Below, in pieces: positions 17,221-29,013 of a stretch of 64,000 nucleotides of DNA. A program made the translations under genes and the position numbers. This stretch comes from Pythium myriotylum. Taxonomy: Eukaryota > Oomycota > Peronosporomycetes > Pythiales > Pythiaceae. Numbering within the stretch: the stretch's first letter is position 1; each line of letters starts with the position of its first letter. Under the pieces are notes generated by a model. It was not told the origin of the DNA. It searched no databases and saw nothing but the letters and a program-made list of their open reading frames with translations. Location of the stretch: the NCBI GenBank assembly GCA_023091665.1, contig JALJCQ010000030.1, forward strand, positions 1,118,501 through 1,182,500. Reading direction: 5' to 3'.

Positions 17221-19909
17221 CTAGTGTTGCGACGCCGTTGACAGCCGTAAGCTGGAGAACCGCTTCGTCGTCGGAGAAGTACAAGCCGCACGTGCGAAGA
17301 TATTCGAGGTCGTCGAGAAGCTCGCCTTGCCACTGGATCTTCTCCCACACGGCAAAGATCTGTGCGCCCAAGTTGGAGCGCAGCAGTGCCAACAACACGT
17401 TGGGGTGGAGCAAACGACCGTTGAGTGCTGGAATCCACCCGACTGGAGCTCCGGTAAGGCGCTGGATCCACATGTCGCTCTGGAAGATCTGCGGCGCCGT
17501 GCACATGAGCATCAACTCGAACAACGAGAGCGCGCACGTGGCTCGCAAGAGCGCCGACATCCGCTCATCACGATACCACCGTCCCGTCATCTTGAAGATG
17601 TCATTGCGATCCTTCGGCAGCTTCTCACCGTAGTGCGCAGCCCACTTGTGCGCGAAGGTCGTACACGAGTTTGGATCAGTCGCGCTCAACACACGATTGA
17701 TCATGTGGAGCTGTGCGAGTTCCTTGACGTTGCCGCTGAGGTCACTCATCTCGCCGAGCAGCACAGAGTTGAACGCGAGCGGAGACTTCCCACCGGCAAG
17801 ATGGCCGATCGTGTCCGGGTTGGCCGTGTTGCGGAGAGTCTTCCGAAGTGATTCCGCACGAACGTCCGCTGCAGCGATATGGTTCGACTGGAGCTGGAGG
17901 TCGGCGGTGGGCTCGGTCGTCTCGAGTTCGGCGAGGATCTCTTGGATTGACGTCGGTTCCTTCGTCTTCATGACCAGAGTGTGGTGCTTGGTCAAGAAGT
18001 GACTCGACTCCTTGCTGGTCTTGATCGTGTCGGGACCCTTGACCTTGCGAGGCACGACCTGGAACCGCGGCAGGCTCGACTCGTTGAGCGCCGCATTGCA
18101 GCAGTCGAGTTCGAACTCGATGGAGTTCAACACTTCGAAGTAGTTGCTTGTCGCGATGCCTTGCACGGGCTTCGGTCGCGCCTTCTGTAACATGTCGGCA
18201 AAGTCGTCGGCGTAACGCGAGCGCTTGCCCTTGGACTTGGTCGATTTGGTTCCGTTTTCCGGACGATCTGCGTTGGACGCGGACAGACCGAGCGGCGGTG
18301 GCGGCGGCGGCAGAGACTTGGCTCCAGGCTGCGGACTACCCGGAGGCGTCAACAGCGATCCCGCGTGCGTACCGACCGAGATGACGCTTGCAGAGTCTTG
18401 CGACTTGGACTCCGCTTGCGAGACACCGTTCTTCACCGCGTCTGCGTACGAAGTCGGAGCAGCCGGCTCGGACGGTTGCACTGGTGCTGGCGGAGTAGGC
18501 TGGTTGATCTTGTCCAAGTCCAAAGCGTGTGGCGACACCTGACCGAAACCACGTCGCTGGGACGGGAACGCGGCGTCGCGCGCCAAAGCTGGGTACATGC
18601 GGTTGCCGAAGATGACTTGGTCGCACGTGAAGCCTTGCACACACAGCGCTCGTGGGCACGTCGCACTTCGAAAGTAGACGCGCCACGTTGCTGTCGTCAT
18701 TCCGGACGCGAGGTTGACGTCGCGGAACGTGTCGTAAATCGGCTCGCTGCCGATGTCGAAGAACGCGCGCAGAAGACCTTCGTTGTCGAAGTTGCTGTCG
18801 ACGCTCGAGATGTCGATGTAGAAGCGATCGGCGAGGACGTCGAAGTCTTGGAACATGTACTTGCCACCGAGGATCTTGACTTCCTGACGCGCGAGGCGTT
18901 CGCACGCAGCACGTGACTTGACCTTGACGCGGATTTCTCCGCCACGACCCTTGGAGATCTGGCCGAGTTCTTGAAGCTTGATCTGCTCGGTGACCACGGG
19001 GTTCCCGTTGTCCTTGAGAAAAGACGCCATGATCTTGTTGATGCCGGTACGCTCGAACGCGCGACCAGTGTCGATGGTCATGACGTAACGAGCGCGCGGG
19101 AGCTCGTACGGGCGCGCTTGTTCAACTGACGTGAAGAGCGAGGCCCAGTCGCCACCGTTCTCGTACAGCGCGTCAATCGCTTCGATATCCGCAGCACACG
19201 GTCGAGGCAGCACCACACGACTGGTCGCCGAGACGGGAGTTCTGTCACGGCGAATCTCGGTTGGACGGCGTAGAAGAGCACCAAGCGAAGGCGTCGCACC
19301 TGCCGCACTGGCAGGCGGTTGCTGAGCATCCGGAATCGGATCCGGGGTCGAATCAGTCGTAGTCGAGTCTTCAACAGTTGATTCGTCGGGGCTTGAGGCG
19401 AGACTGAGCTGGAGCGAGGTCGCCGCCATCATCAAGTCGTCGTCGTCATCGTCGCCACAGGAGACAGCAGTAGTCCCAGTGTTCGCGAGCGAGTCGGTCG
19501 AACTGGAAAGCGCAACGGAGATCTCGACACCAGACGCCACCGGAGCGGAGCCTGTCACGAGCACCGTCATACCGGCACCGACATCCACGATGCGGGCGGT
19601 AGAGGCGGGTCCGTCGGCGGTTGAAGGAGCGTCGGCGTCGTCGACCGCGGAGGTGGTGGTCGTGCCGGAGCTGACTGGGGCTTGCGCATTCACTGACTTC
19701 GAAGTCACGTGAGATACGGGCGCGGGCGTCGCAGGGTCGTCGGCAGTCGCACTGGCACCATCCGGACCAGATGGTGGCTCACAATGCGTGAGACTTCCCG
19801 AATCTTGTGCAGAGACGGGACGGAGCAGCTGCGCGGGAGGGTTCTCACCCACAAAGTCGAGGTCGGAGGGGGATGGGCGAGCCGAGTCGATCTGGTTCGC
19901 TGGCTTCAT
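17192..19909 (-). CDS. LINE ORF1 protein, 905 aa (copy 2)
   Basis: Starts at an ATG with A at -3. Residues 1-230 are Ser/Thr/Pro/Asp/Ala-rich and probably disordered, with an acidic run of six Asp at 153-158. Residues about 240-445 look like one or two compact alpha/beta domains (alternating hydrophobic strands, basic patch KGRGGEIRVKVKSR near 320-332) that could be RRM-like. A second linker, about 455-575, has TSYADAV (486-492), a common motif in LINE ORF1 proteins, a proline run near 535 and a basic cluster SKGKRSR. The C-terminal part, about 585-905, is folded-looking, Trp/Leu-rich and ends in GPLCLDC. I find no CCHC knuckle. Presumed RNA-binding partner of ORF2. It ends 29 nt inside the ORF2 frame. 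Residue 846 is Asn here, Asp in copy 1. Confidence 0.85.
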   Translation of the reverse strand: MKPANQIDSARPSPSDLDFVGENPPAQLLRPVSAQDSGSLTHCEPPSGPDGASATADDPATPAPVSHVTSKSVNAQAPVSSGTTTTSAVDDADAPSTADGPASTARIVDVGAGMTVLVTGSAPVASGVEISVALSSSTDSLANTGTTAVSCGDDDDDDLMMAATSLQLSLASSPDESTVEDSTTTDSTPDPIPDAQQPPASAAGATPSLGALLRRPTEIRRDRTPVSATSRVVLPRPCAADIEAIDALYENGGDWASLFTSVEQARPYELPRARYVMTIDTGRAFERTGINKIMASFLKDNGNPVVTEQIKLQELGQISKGRGGEIRVKVKSRAACERLARQEVKILGGKYMFQDFDVLADRFYIDISSVDSNFDNEGLLRAFFDIGSEPIYDTFRDVNLASGMTTATWRVYFRSATCPRALCVQGFTCDQVIFGNRMYPALARDAAFPSQRRGFGQVSPHALDLDKINQPTPPAPVQPSEPAAPTSYADAVKNGVSQAESKSQDSASVISVGTHAGSLLTPPGSPQPGAKSLPPPPPPLGLSASNADRPENGTKSTKSKGKRSRYADDFADMLQKARPKPVQGIATSNYFEVLNSIEFELDCCNAALNESSLPRFQVVPRKVKGPDTIKTSKESSHFLTKHHTLVMKTKEPTSIQEILAELETTEPTADLQLQSNHIAAADVRAESLRKTLRNTANPDTIGHLAGGKSPLAFNSVLLGEMSDLSGNVKELAQLHMINRVLSATDPNSCTTFAHKWAAHYGEKLPKDRNDIFKMTGRWYRDERMSALLRATCALSLFELMLMCTAPQIFQSDMWIQRLTGAPVGWIPALNGRLLHPNVLLALLRSNLGAQIFAVWEKIQWQGELLDDLEYLRTCGLYFSDDEAVLQLTAVNGVATLGAGPLCLDC

Positions 19910-20004
19910 CTTCGTTCGACGGGAAGGCTGGGAGGCTGGTTGGCTGGTTACTTCGGCTGTTTGCTTGGATCGACTTGTGCTCGACGAGGCAAAACGAGAA
20001 GTGA

Positions 20005-20077
20005 TCTCCTATAGCTCAGTTGGTAGAGCGTGTGGCTGTTAACCGCAAGGTCGCCGGTTCGAACCCGGCTGGGAGAG
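20005..20077 (+). tRNA. tRNA-Asn(GTT)
   Basis: Intact copy restored at the 5' end of LINE copy 2; nt 1-17 are the right target-site copy. C at unit nt 436. Confidence 0.97.
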
Positions 20078-21168
20078 AAGCCTCATCTTTTTGCTCCAAC
20101 GCACAACCCACAACACACCAAGAAACCACCTCCCTACGACTCCTCCTACCAACCCACACGCAACAGCACTCACCCCAACTCCATACCTCCCACACCTCCC
20201 ACACCTCCCACACCTCCCACTCACCACCTCGCCAGACCGCCTGATCTTCGATCCACTGCACCTCTGCACGCCTGGCTGTTGCAACACGACCATTCCTTCC
20301 CACTCCGTCCCCTTTACGTCTTCTCTCCCCTCTGTCTTTGCTCAGACCCCAGACACTACTCTCACACACTCCGGAACACAAACAACATCGATAGCCCAGA
20401 CACAACGCCCCCTACGCAGTCTCGCACACTTCGTGACTGCCGAAGCCACCTGCATGCTTCGCACTCGACCTACTTGCCCATACGTCTCGACATCGCGCAC
20501 CGGCAACTGCTGTCCGCTCCTCGACATCTTGACAACATCGGAGCAAAGTAGCTATGACACACAGTGCGACTGGCGGCACCTCGGGTCAGCCGTCCGGCCG
20601 GCCCCCTGCAGTCTTGGCTGTGTCGCGTGGTGAGCAACGTGTCGTGTTGTGGGCCGCGCGCCGTGGTGTGCTGTGCTCTGTTCTGTTGTACTGTGGGCCT
20701 GGTTTGATGGCGAACAGTTCGTGGGGGCTCCTGGTTTCTGGTGTGGCCGCAGAACCGAACGAAAGATCAGTAACTCGATGTGAGGCTTGTGGGAGAGCAC
20801 GAGCACAAAGCACCACGCCATAATGGAAGAACGAACGTGGCGATGCCGTGAAGAGGAGTAGCCGTGAGCAGTAGGAGTGTGATTTGGTTAACCGACGAAA
20901 TGGTGCGCCTCAGTCTCGGCCACTCTCGACAGGTAGAATGGTGTGAGTTGTTGTGTAGTGCGGCGATGAAGACGGTCGTGTCGATGATGTTCGTTGTGTT
21001 TGTCGAGGTGATGCGTGTGTTTTTGAGTTCTGAATGGGTCTGTGTGTGTGTTGTAGCGTGTTTTTTGTTGTTTGTTGTTGTGTTTGGTGGTTGTTTGTTG
21101 TTGTGTTTGTGGTATGTGTGGTGTATGTCGGTATGTGTTTAGACGGGGTCGGGGTAGGCGAGCGTGCT

Positions 21169-21241
21169 TCTCCTATAGCTCAGTTGGTAGAGCGTGTGGC
21201 TGTTAACCGCAAGGTCGCCGGTTCGAACCCGGCTGGGAGAG
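21169..21241 (+). tRNA. tRNA-Asn(GTT)
   Basis: Intact. First unit with T at unit nt 436 (21604). Confidence 0.97.
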
Positions 21242-22332
21242 AAGCCTCATCTTTTTGCTCCAACGCACAACCCACAACACACCAAGAAACCACCTCCCTA
21301 CGACTCCTCCTACCAACCCACACGCAACAGCACTCACCCCAACTCCATACCTCCCACACCTCCCACACCTCCCACACCTCCCACTCACCACCTCGCCAGA
21401 CCGCCTGATCTTCGATCCACTGCACCTCTGCACGCCTGGCTGTTGCAACACGACCATTCCTTCCCACTCCGTCCCCTTTACGTCTTCTCTCCCCTCTGTC
21501 TTTGCTCAGACCCCAGACACTACTCTCACACACTCCGGAACACAAACAACATCGATAGCCCAGACACAACGCCCCCTACGCAGTCTCGCACACTTCGTGA
21601 CTGTCGAAGCCACCTGCATGCTTCGCACTCGACCTACTTGCCCATACGTCTCGACATCGCGCACCGGCAACTGCTGTCCGCTCCTCGACATCTTGACAAC
21701 ATCGGAGCAAAGTAGCTATGACACACAGTGCGACTGGCGGCACCTCGGGTCAGCCGTCCGGCCGGCCCCCTGCAGTCTTGGCTGTGTCGCGTGGTGAGCA
21801 ACGTGTCGTGTTGTGGGCCGCGCGCCGTGGTGTGCTGTGCTCTGTTCTGTTGTACTGTGGGCCTGGTTTGATGGCGAACAGTTCGTGGGGGCTCCTGGTT
21901 TCTGGTGTGGCCGCAGAACCGAACGAAAGATCAGTAACTCGATGTGAGGCTTGTGGGAGAGCACGAGCACAAAGCACCACGCCATAATGGAAGAACGAAC
22001 GTGGCGATGCCGTGAAGAGGAGTAGCCGTGAGCAGTAGGAGTGTGATTTGGTTAACCGACGAAATGGTGCGCCTCAGTCTCGGCCACTCTCGACAGGTAG
22101 AATGGTGTGAGTTGTTGTGTAGTGCGGCGATGAAGACGGTCGTGTCGATGATGTTCGTTGTGTTTGTCGAGGTGATGCGTGTGTTTTTGAGTTCTGAATG
22201 GGTCTGTGTGTGTGTTGTAGCGTGTTTTTTGTTGTTTGTTGTTGTGTTTGGTGGTTGTTTGTTGTTGTGTTTGTGGTATGTGTGGTGTATGTCGGTATGT
22301 GTTTAGACGGGGTCGGGGTAGGCGAGCGTGCT

Positions 22333-22405
22333 TCTCCTATAGCTCAGTTGGTAGAGCGTGTGGCTGTTAACCGCAAGGTCGCCGGTTCGAACCCGGCTGG
22401 GAGAG
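22333..22405 (+). tRNA. tRNA-Asn(GTT)
   Basis: Intact; 1173-bp unit with five minisatellite repeats, the first being cctcccata as in the 7173 unit. Both these units directly precede a short element, which suggests they are copies of one another. Confidence 0.97.
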
Positions 22406-23505
22406 AAGCCTCATCTTTTTGCTCCAACGCACAACCCACAACACACCAAGAAACCACCTCCCTACGACTCCTCCTACCAACCCACACGCAACAGCACTCA
22501 CCCCAACTCCATACCTCCCATACCTCCCACACCTCCCACACCTCCCACACCTCCCACTCACCACCTCGCCAGACCGCCTGATCTTCGATCCACTGCACCT
22601 CTGCACGCCTGGCTGTTGCAACACGACCATTCCTTCCCACTCCGTCCCCTTTACGTCTTCTCTCCCCTCTGTCTTTGCTCAGACCCCAGACACTACTCTC
22701 ACACACTCCGGAACACAAACAACATCGATAGCCCAGACACAACGCCCCCTACGCAGTCTCGCACACTTCGTGACTGCCGAAGCCACCTGCATGCTTCGCA
22801 CTCGACCTACTTGCCCATACGTCTCGACATCGCGCACCGGCAACTGCTGTCCGCTCCTCGACATCTTGACAACATCGGAGCAAAGTAGCTATGACACACA
22901 GTGCGACTGGCGGCACCTCGGGTCAGCCGTCCGGCCGGCCCCCTGCAGTCTTGGCTGTGTCGCGTGGTGAGCAACGTGTCGTGTTGTGGGCCGCGCGCCG
23001 TGGTGTGCTGTGCTCTGTTCTGTTGTACTGTGGGCCTGGTTTGATGGCGAACAGTTCGTGGGGGCTCCTGGTTTCTGGTGTGGCCGCAGAACCGAACGAA
23101 AGATCAGTAACTCGATGTGAGGCTTGTGGGAGAGCACGAGCACAAAGCACCACGCCATAATGGAAGAACGAACGTGGCGATGCCGTGAAGAGGAGTAGCC
23201 GTGAGCAGTAGGAGTGTGATTTGGTTAACCGACGAAATGGTGCGCCTCAGTCTCGGCCACTCTCGACAGGTAGAATGGTGTGAGTTGTTGTGTAGTGCGG
23301 CGATGAAGACGGTCGTGTCGATGATGTTCGTTGTGTTTGTCGAGGTGATGCGTGTGTTTTTGAGTTCTGAATGGGTCTGTGTGTGTGTTGTAGCGTGTTT
23401 TTTGTTGTTTGTTGTTGTGTTTGGTGGTTGTTTGTTGTTGTGTTTGTGGTATGTGTGGTGTATGTCGGTATGTGTTTAGACGGGGTCGGGGTAGGCGAGC
23501 GTGCT

Positions 23506-23522
23506 TCTCCTATAGCTCAGTT
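23506..23522 (+). pseudogene. Truncated tRNA-Asn, nt 1-17
   Basis: Left target-site copy of short element 2; repeated at 24285. Confidence 0.95.
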
Positions 23523-24284
23523 TCAAGGCGTCTGTATTGCTGCACTAGCATTTACGACTGACTTCTAACTGCTCGCTAATCCCGTGCGGGTTCTATGTTG
23601 CTAAGGTTCGGTTGAGTCTCGTGGTTGGCTGGTCGGTTTGTGCTGAGAGGATGAATCCTTGCGTCATGGTTCGTTGGGTTGTTGAGGTTGTTGTTCTGTT
23701 GTCGTTGAAGCTGGGTACTGGGTTAACTTGACCTTCATTTGCTGGTTTGCTGGTATGTTGATGCTGGGTGAGTTGAGTGTTGGTTGGGTTGAAGCTGGGT
23801 TGGCTGAATGCCGGTTGGGTTGATGCTGGGTTGCTTGAATGCTGGTTGGGTTGAGGTTGGTGTCGGTGAGTGCTGGTTGGGTTGAGGTTGGTGTCGGTGA
23901 GTGTTGGTTACCCAACGGTCTCGTGAGTGAAGGTTGGTGGCTGGGTGCCGTGAGTGTTGGTCACAGCGTGGGTTGATCAGCGGTGGGTTGATATTAGAGT
24001 CGACCGGGTGGCCGAGCTCTGGCGCGCGCTCTCCATGTGGTGAATGTCGGCTCTCCCGATGAAGCCGAAGGAAGCACGCATGGGATGCCGACTGGTCGGC
24101 GCGGTGGCGGCAGCGTCCCGATGCCAAGCTTCTTGCGCTTGGTCTTGGCTCTCGCAGCACCCTTGGTCATGGCGACTGGGTGTGGAGAGGGTCGGGGGTG
24201 ATGGGCTGGCAGCTGGGCTGGGTGCTTGGACTGGACACTTCTGGACTTGGTCACTTGAGGGGTAGCGAGCAAATTGCGAAGTGA
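23523..24284 (-). mobile_element. 762-bp non-autonomous element, copy 2
   Basis: Same sequence as copy 1 in all bases I compared (both have gggttctatg near the 3' end and aggttgttgttctg). The 58-codon frame is at 23994-24170 on the - strand. Confidence 0.85.
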
Positions 24285-24357
24285 TCTCCTATAGCTCAGT
24301 TGGTAGAGCGTGTGGCTGTTAACCGCAAGGTCGCCGGTTCGAACCCGGCTGGGAGAG
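24285..24357 (+). tRNA. tRNA-Asn(GTT)
   Basis: Intact; first of eleven uninterrupted 1164-bp units. C at unit nt 436. Confidence 0.97.
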
Positions 24358-25448
24358 AAGCCTCATCTTTTTGCTCCAACGCACAACCCACAACACACCA
24401 AGAAACCACCTCCCTACGACTCCTCCTACCAACCCACACGCAACAGCACTCACCCCAACTCCATACCTCCCACACCTCCCACACCTCCCACACCTCCCAC
24501 TCACCACCTCGCCAGACCGCCTGATCTTCGATCCACTGCACCTCTGCACGCCTGGCTGTTGCAACACGACCATTCCTTCCCACTCCGTCCCCTTTACGTC
24601 TTCTCTCCCCTCTGTCTTTGCTCAGACCCCAGACACTACTCTCACACACTCCGGAACACAAACAACATCGATAGCCCAGACACAACGCCCCCTACGCAGT
24701 CTCGCACACTTCGTGACTGCCGAAGCCACCTGCATGCTTCGCACTCGACCTACTTGCCCATACGTCTCGACATCGCGCACCGGCAACTGCTGTCCGCTCC
24801 TCGACATCTTGACAACATCGGAGCAAAGTAGCTATGACACACAGTGCGACTGGCGGCACCTCGGGTCAGCCGTCCGGCCGGCCCCCTGCAGTCTTGGCTG
24901 TGTCGCGTGGTGAGCAACGTGTCGTGTTGTGGGCCGCGCGCCGTGGTGTGCTGTGCTCTGTTCTGTTGTACTGTGGGCCTGGTTTGATGGCGAACAGTTC
25001 GTGGGGGCTCCTGGTTTCTGGTGTGGCCGCAGAACCGAACGAAAGATCAGTAACTCGATGTGAGGCTTGTGGGAGAGCACGAGCACAAAGCACCACGCCA
25101 TAATGGAAGAACGAACGTGGCGATGCCGTGAAGAGGAGTAGCCGTGAGCAGTAGGAGTGTGATTTGGTTAACCGACGAAATGGTGCGCCTCAGTCTCGGC
25201 CACTCTCGACAGGTAGAATGGTGTGAGTTGTTGTGTAGTGCGGCGATGAAGACGGTCGTGTCGATGATGTTCGTTGTGTTTGTCGAGGTGATGCGTGTGT
25301 TTTTGAGTTCTGAATGGGTCTGTGTGTGTGTTGTAGCGTGTTTTTTGTTGTTTGTTGTTGTGTTTGGTGGTTGTTTGTTGTTGTGTTTGTGGTATGTGTG
25401 GTGTATGTCGGTATGTGTTTAGACGGGGTCGGGGTAGGCGAGCGTGCT

Positions 25449-25521
25449 TCTCCTATAGCTCAGTTGGTAGAGCGTGTGGCTGTTAACCGCAAGGTCGCCG
25501 GTTCGAACCCGGCTGGGAGAG
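25449..25521 (+). tRNA. tRNA-Asn(GTT)
   Basis: Intact. C at unit nt 436. Confidence 0.97.
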
Positions 25522-26612
25522 AAGCCTCATCTTTTTGCTCCAACGCACAACCCACAACACACCAAGAAACCACCTCCCTACGACTCCTCCTACCAACCCA
25601 CACGCAACAGCACTCACCCCAACTCCATACCTCCCACACCTCCCACACCTCCCACACCTCCCACTCACCACCTCGCCAGACCGCCTGATCTTCGATCCAC
25701 TGCACCTCTGCACGCCTGGCTGTTGCAACACGACCATTCCTTCCCACTCCGTCCCCTTTACGTCTTCTCTCCCCTCTGTCTTTGCTCAGACCCCAGACAC
25801 TACTCTCACACACTCCGGAACACAAACAACATCGATAGCCCAGACACAACGCCCCCTACGCAGTCTCGCACACTTCGTGACTGCCGAAGCCACCTGCATG
25901 CTTCGCACTCGACCTACTTGCCCATACGTCTCGACATCGCGCACCGGCAACTGCTGTCCGCTCCTCGACATCTTGACAACATCGGAGCAAAGTAGCTATG
26001 ACACACAGTGCGACTGGCGGCACCTCGGGTCAGCCGTCCGGCCGGCCCCCTGCAGTCTTGGCTGTGTCGCGTGGTGAGCAACGTGTCGTGTTGTGGGCCG
26101 CGCGCCGTGGTGTGCTGTGCTCTGTTCTGTTGTACTGTGGGCCTGGTTTGATGGCGAACAGTTCGTGGGGGCTCCTGGTTTCTGGTGTGGCCGCAGAACC
26201 GAACGAAAGATCAGTAACTCGATGTGAGGCTTGTGGGAGAGCACGAGCACAAAGCACCACGCCATAATGGAAGAACGAACGTGGCGATGCCGTGAAGAGG
26301 AGTAGCCGTGAGCAGTAGGAGTGTGATTTGGTTAACCGACGAAATGGTGCGCCTCAGTCTCGGCCACTCTCGACAGGTAGAATGGTGTGAGTTGTTGTGT
26401 AGTGCGGCGATGAAGACGGTCGTGTCGATGATGTTCGTTGTGTTTGTCGAGGTGATGCGTGTGTTTTTGAGTTCTGAATGGGTCTGTGTGTGTGTTGTAG
26501 CGTGTTTTTTGTTGTTTGTTGTTGTGTTTGGTGGTTGTTTGTTGTTGTGTTTGTGGTATGTGTGGTGTATGTCGGTATGTGTTTAGACGGGGTCGGGGTA
26601 GGCGAGCGTGCT

Positions 26613-26685
26613 TCTCCTATAGCTCAGTTGGTAGAGCGTGTGGCTGTTAACCGCAAGGTCGCCGGTTCGAACCCGGCTGGGAGAG
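26613..26685 (+). tRNA. tRNA-Asn(GTT)
   Basis: Intact. T at unit nt 436 and rare A at unit nt 616 (ggctatgtcg), shared only with the next two units. Confidence 0.97.
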
Positions 26686-27776
26686 AAGCCTCATCTTTTT
26701 GCTCCAACGCACAACCCACAACACACCAAGAAACCACCTCCCTACGACTCCTCCTACCAACCCACACGCAACAGCACTCACCCCAACTCCATACCTCCCA
26801 CACCTCCCACACCTCCCACACCTCCCACTCACCACCTCGCCAGACCGCCTGATCTTCGATCCACTGCACCTCTGCACGCCTGGCTGTTGCAACACGACCA
26901 TTCCTTCCCACTCCGTCCCCTTTACGTCTTCTCTCCCCTCTGTCTTTGCTCAGACCCCAGACACTACTCTCACACACTCCGGAACACAAACAACATCGAT
27001 AGCCCAGACACAACGCCCCCTACGCAGTCTCGCACACTTCGTGACTGTCGAAGCCACCTGCATGCTTCGCACTCGACCTACTTGCCCATACGTCTCGACA
27101 TCGCGCACCGGCAACTGCTGTCCGCTCCTCGACATCTTGACAACATCGGAGCAAAGTAGCTATGACACACAGTGCGACTGGCGGCACCTCGGGTCAGCCG
27201 TCCGGCCGGCCCCCTGCAGTCTTGGCTATGTCGCGTGGTGAGCAACGTGTCGTGTTGTGGGCCGCGCGCCGTGGTGTGCTGTGCTCTGTTCTGTTGTACT
27301 GTGGGCCTGGTTTGATGGCGAACAGTTCGTGGGGGCTCCTGGTTTCTGGTGTGGCCGCAGAACCGAACGAAAGATCAGTAACTCGATGTGAGGCTTGTGG
27401 GAGAGCACGAGCACAAAGCACCACGCCATAATGGAAGAACGAACGTGGCGATGCCGTGAAGAGGAGTAGCCGTGAGCAGTAGGAGTGTGATTTGGTTAAC
27501 CGACGAAATGGTGCGCCTCAGTCTCGGCCACTCTCGACAGGTAGAATGGTGTGAGTTGTTGTGTAGTGCGGCGATGAAGACGGTCGTGTCGATGATGTTC
27601 GTTGTGTTTGTCGAGGTGATGCGTGTGTTTTTGAGTTCTGAATGGGTCTGTGTGTGTGTTGTAGCGTGTTTTTTGTTGTTTGTTGTTGTGTTTGGTGGTT
27701 GTTTGTTGTTGTGTTTGTGGTATGTGTGGTGTATGTCGGTATGTGTTTAGACGGGGTCGGGGTAGGCGAGCGTGCT

Positions 27777-27849
27777 TCTCCTATAGCTCAGTTGGTAGAG
27801 CGTGTGGCTGTTAACCGCAAGGTCGCCGGTTCGAACCCGGCTGGGAGAG
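27777..27849 (+). tRNA. tRNA-Asn(GTT)
   Basis: Intact. Carries the A at unit nt 616. Confidence 0.97.
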
Positions 27850-28940
27850 AAGCCTCATCTTTTTGCTCCAACGCACAACCCACAACACACCAAGAAACCA
27901 CCTCCCTACGACTCCTCCTACCAACCCACACGCAACAGCACTCACCCCAACTCCATACCTCCCACACCTCCCACACCTCCCACACCTCCCACTCACCACC
28001 TCGCCAGACCGCCTGATCTTCGATCCACTGCACCTCTGCACGCCTGGCTGTTGCAACACGACCATTCCTTCCCACTCCGTCCCCTTTACGTCTTCTCTCC
28101 CCTCTGTCTTTGCTCAGACCCCAGACACTACTCTCACACACTCCGGAACACAAACAACATCGATAGCCCAGACACAACGCCCCCTACGCAGTCTCGCACA
28201 CTTCGTGACTGTCGAAGCCACCTGCATGCTTCGCACTCGACCTACTTGCCCATACGTCTCGACATCGCGCACCGGCAACTGCTGTCCGCTCCTCGACATC
28301 TTGACAACATCGGAGCAAAGTAGCTATGACACACAGTGCGACTGGCGGCACCTCGGGTCAGCCGTCCGGCCGGCCCCCTGCAGTCTTGGCTATGTCGCGT
28401 GGTGAGCAACGTGTCGTGTTGTGGGCCGCGCGCCGTGGTGTGCTGTGCTCTGTTCTGTTGTACTGTGGGCCTGGTTTGATGGCGAACAGTTCGTGGGGGC
28501 TCCTGGTTTCTGGTGTGGCCGCAGAACCGAACGAAAGATCAGTAACTCGATGTGAGGCTTGTGGGAGAGCACGAGCACAAAGCACCACGCCATAATGGAA
28601 GAACGAACGTGGCGATGCCGTGAAGAGGAGTAGCCGTGAGCAGTAGGAGTGTGATTTGGTTAACCGACGAAATGGTGCGCCTCAGTCTCGGCCACTCTCG
28701 ACAGGTAGAATGGTGTGAGTTGTTGTGTAGTGCGGCGATGAAGACGGTCGTGTCGATGATGTTCGTTGTGTTTGTCGAGGTGATGCGTGTGTTTTTGAGT
28801 TCTGAATGGGTCTGTGTGTGTGTTGTAGCGTGTTTTTTGTTGTTTGTTGTTGTGTTTGGTGGTTGTTTGTTGTTGTGTTTGTGGTATGTGTGGTGTATGT
28901 CGGTATGTGTTTAGACGGGGTCGGGGTAGGCGAGCGTGCT

Positions 28941-29013
28941 TCTCCTATAGCTCAGTTGGTAGAGCGTGTGGCTGTTAACCGCAAGGTCGCCGGTTCGAAC
29001 CCGGCTGGGAGAG
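28941..29013 (+). tRNA. tRNA-Asn(GTT)
   Basis: Intact. Carries A at unit nt 616 and also A at unit nt 420 (cagtctcacaca), the latter shared with the next unit. Confidence 0.97.

Larger units (their letters stand above)
12664..20004 (-). mobile_element. Complete tRNA-Asn-targeting LINE, 7341 bp (copy 2)
   Basis: Full-length, two-ORF non-LTR retrotransposon on the - strand: 95-nt 5' UTR (19910-20004), ORF1, ORF2 overlapping ORF1 by 29 nt, and a 390-nt 3' UTR (12664-13053). The 3' UTR holds an A/T-rich stretch next to the end and a tRNA-like sequence; there is no poly(A) and no A-rich tail. It is flanked by a 17-bp duplication of tRNA-Asn nt 1-17. The geometry means the tRNA-sense strand was nicked after nt 17 to prime first-strand synthesis and the other strand was cut before nt 1. 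APE endonuclease plus RT plus zf-RVT points to the L1/Tx1 side of the LINEs, a group that contains other RNA-gene-targeting families. Confidence 0.95.
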
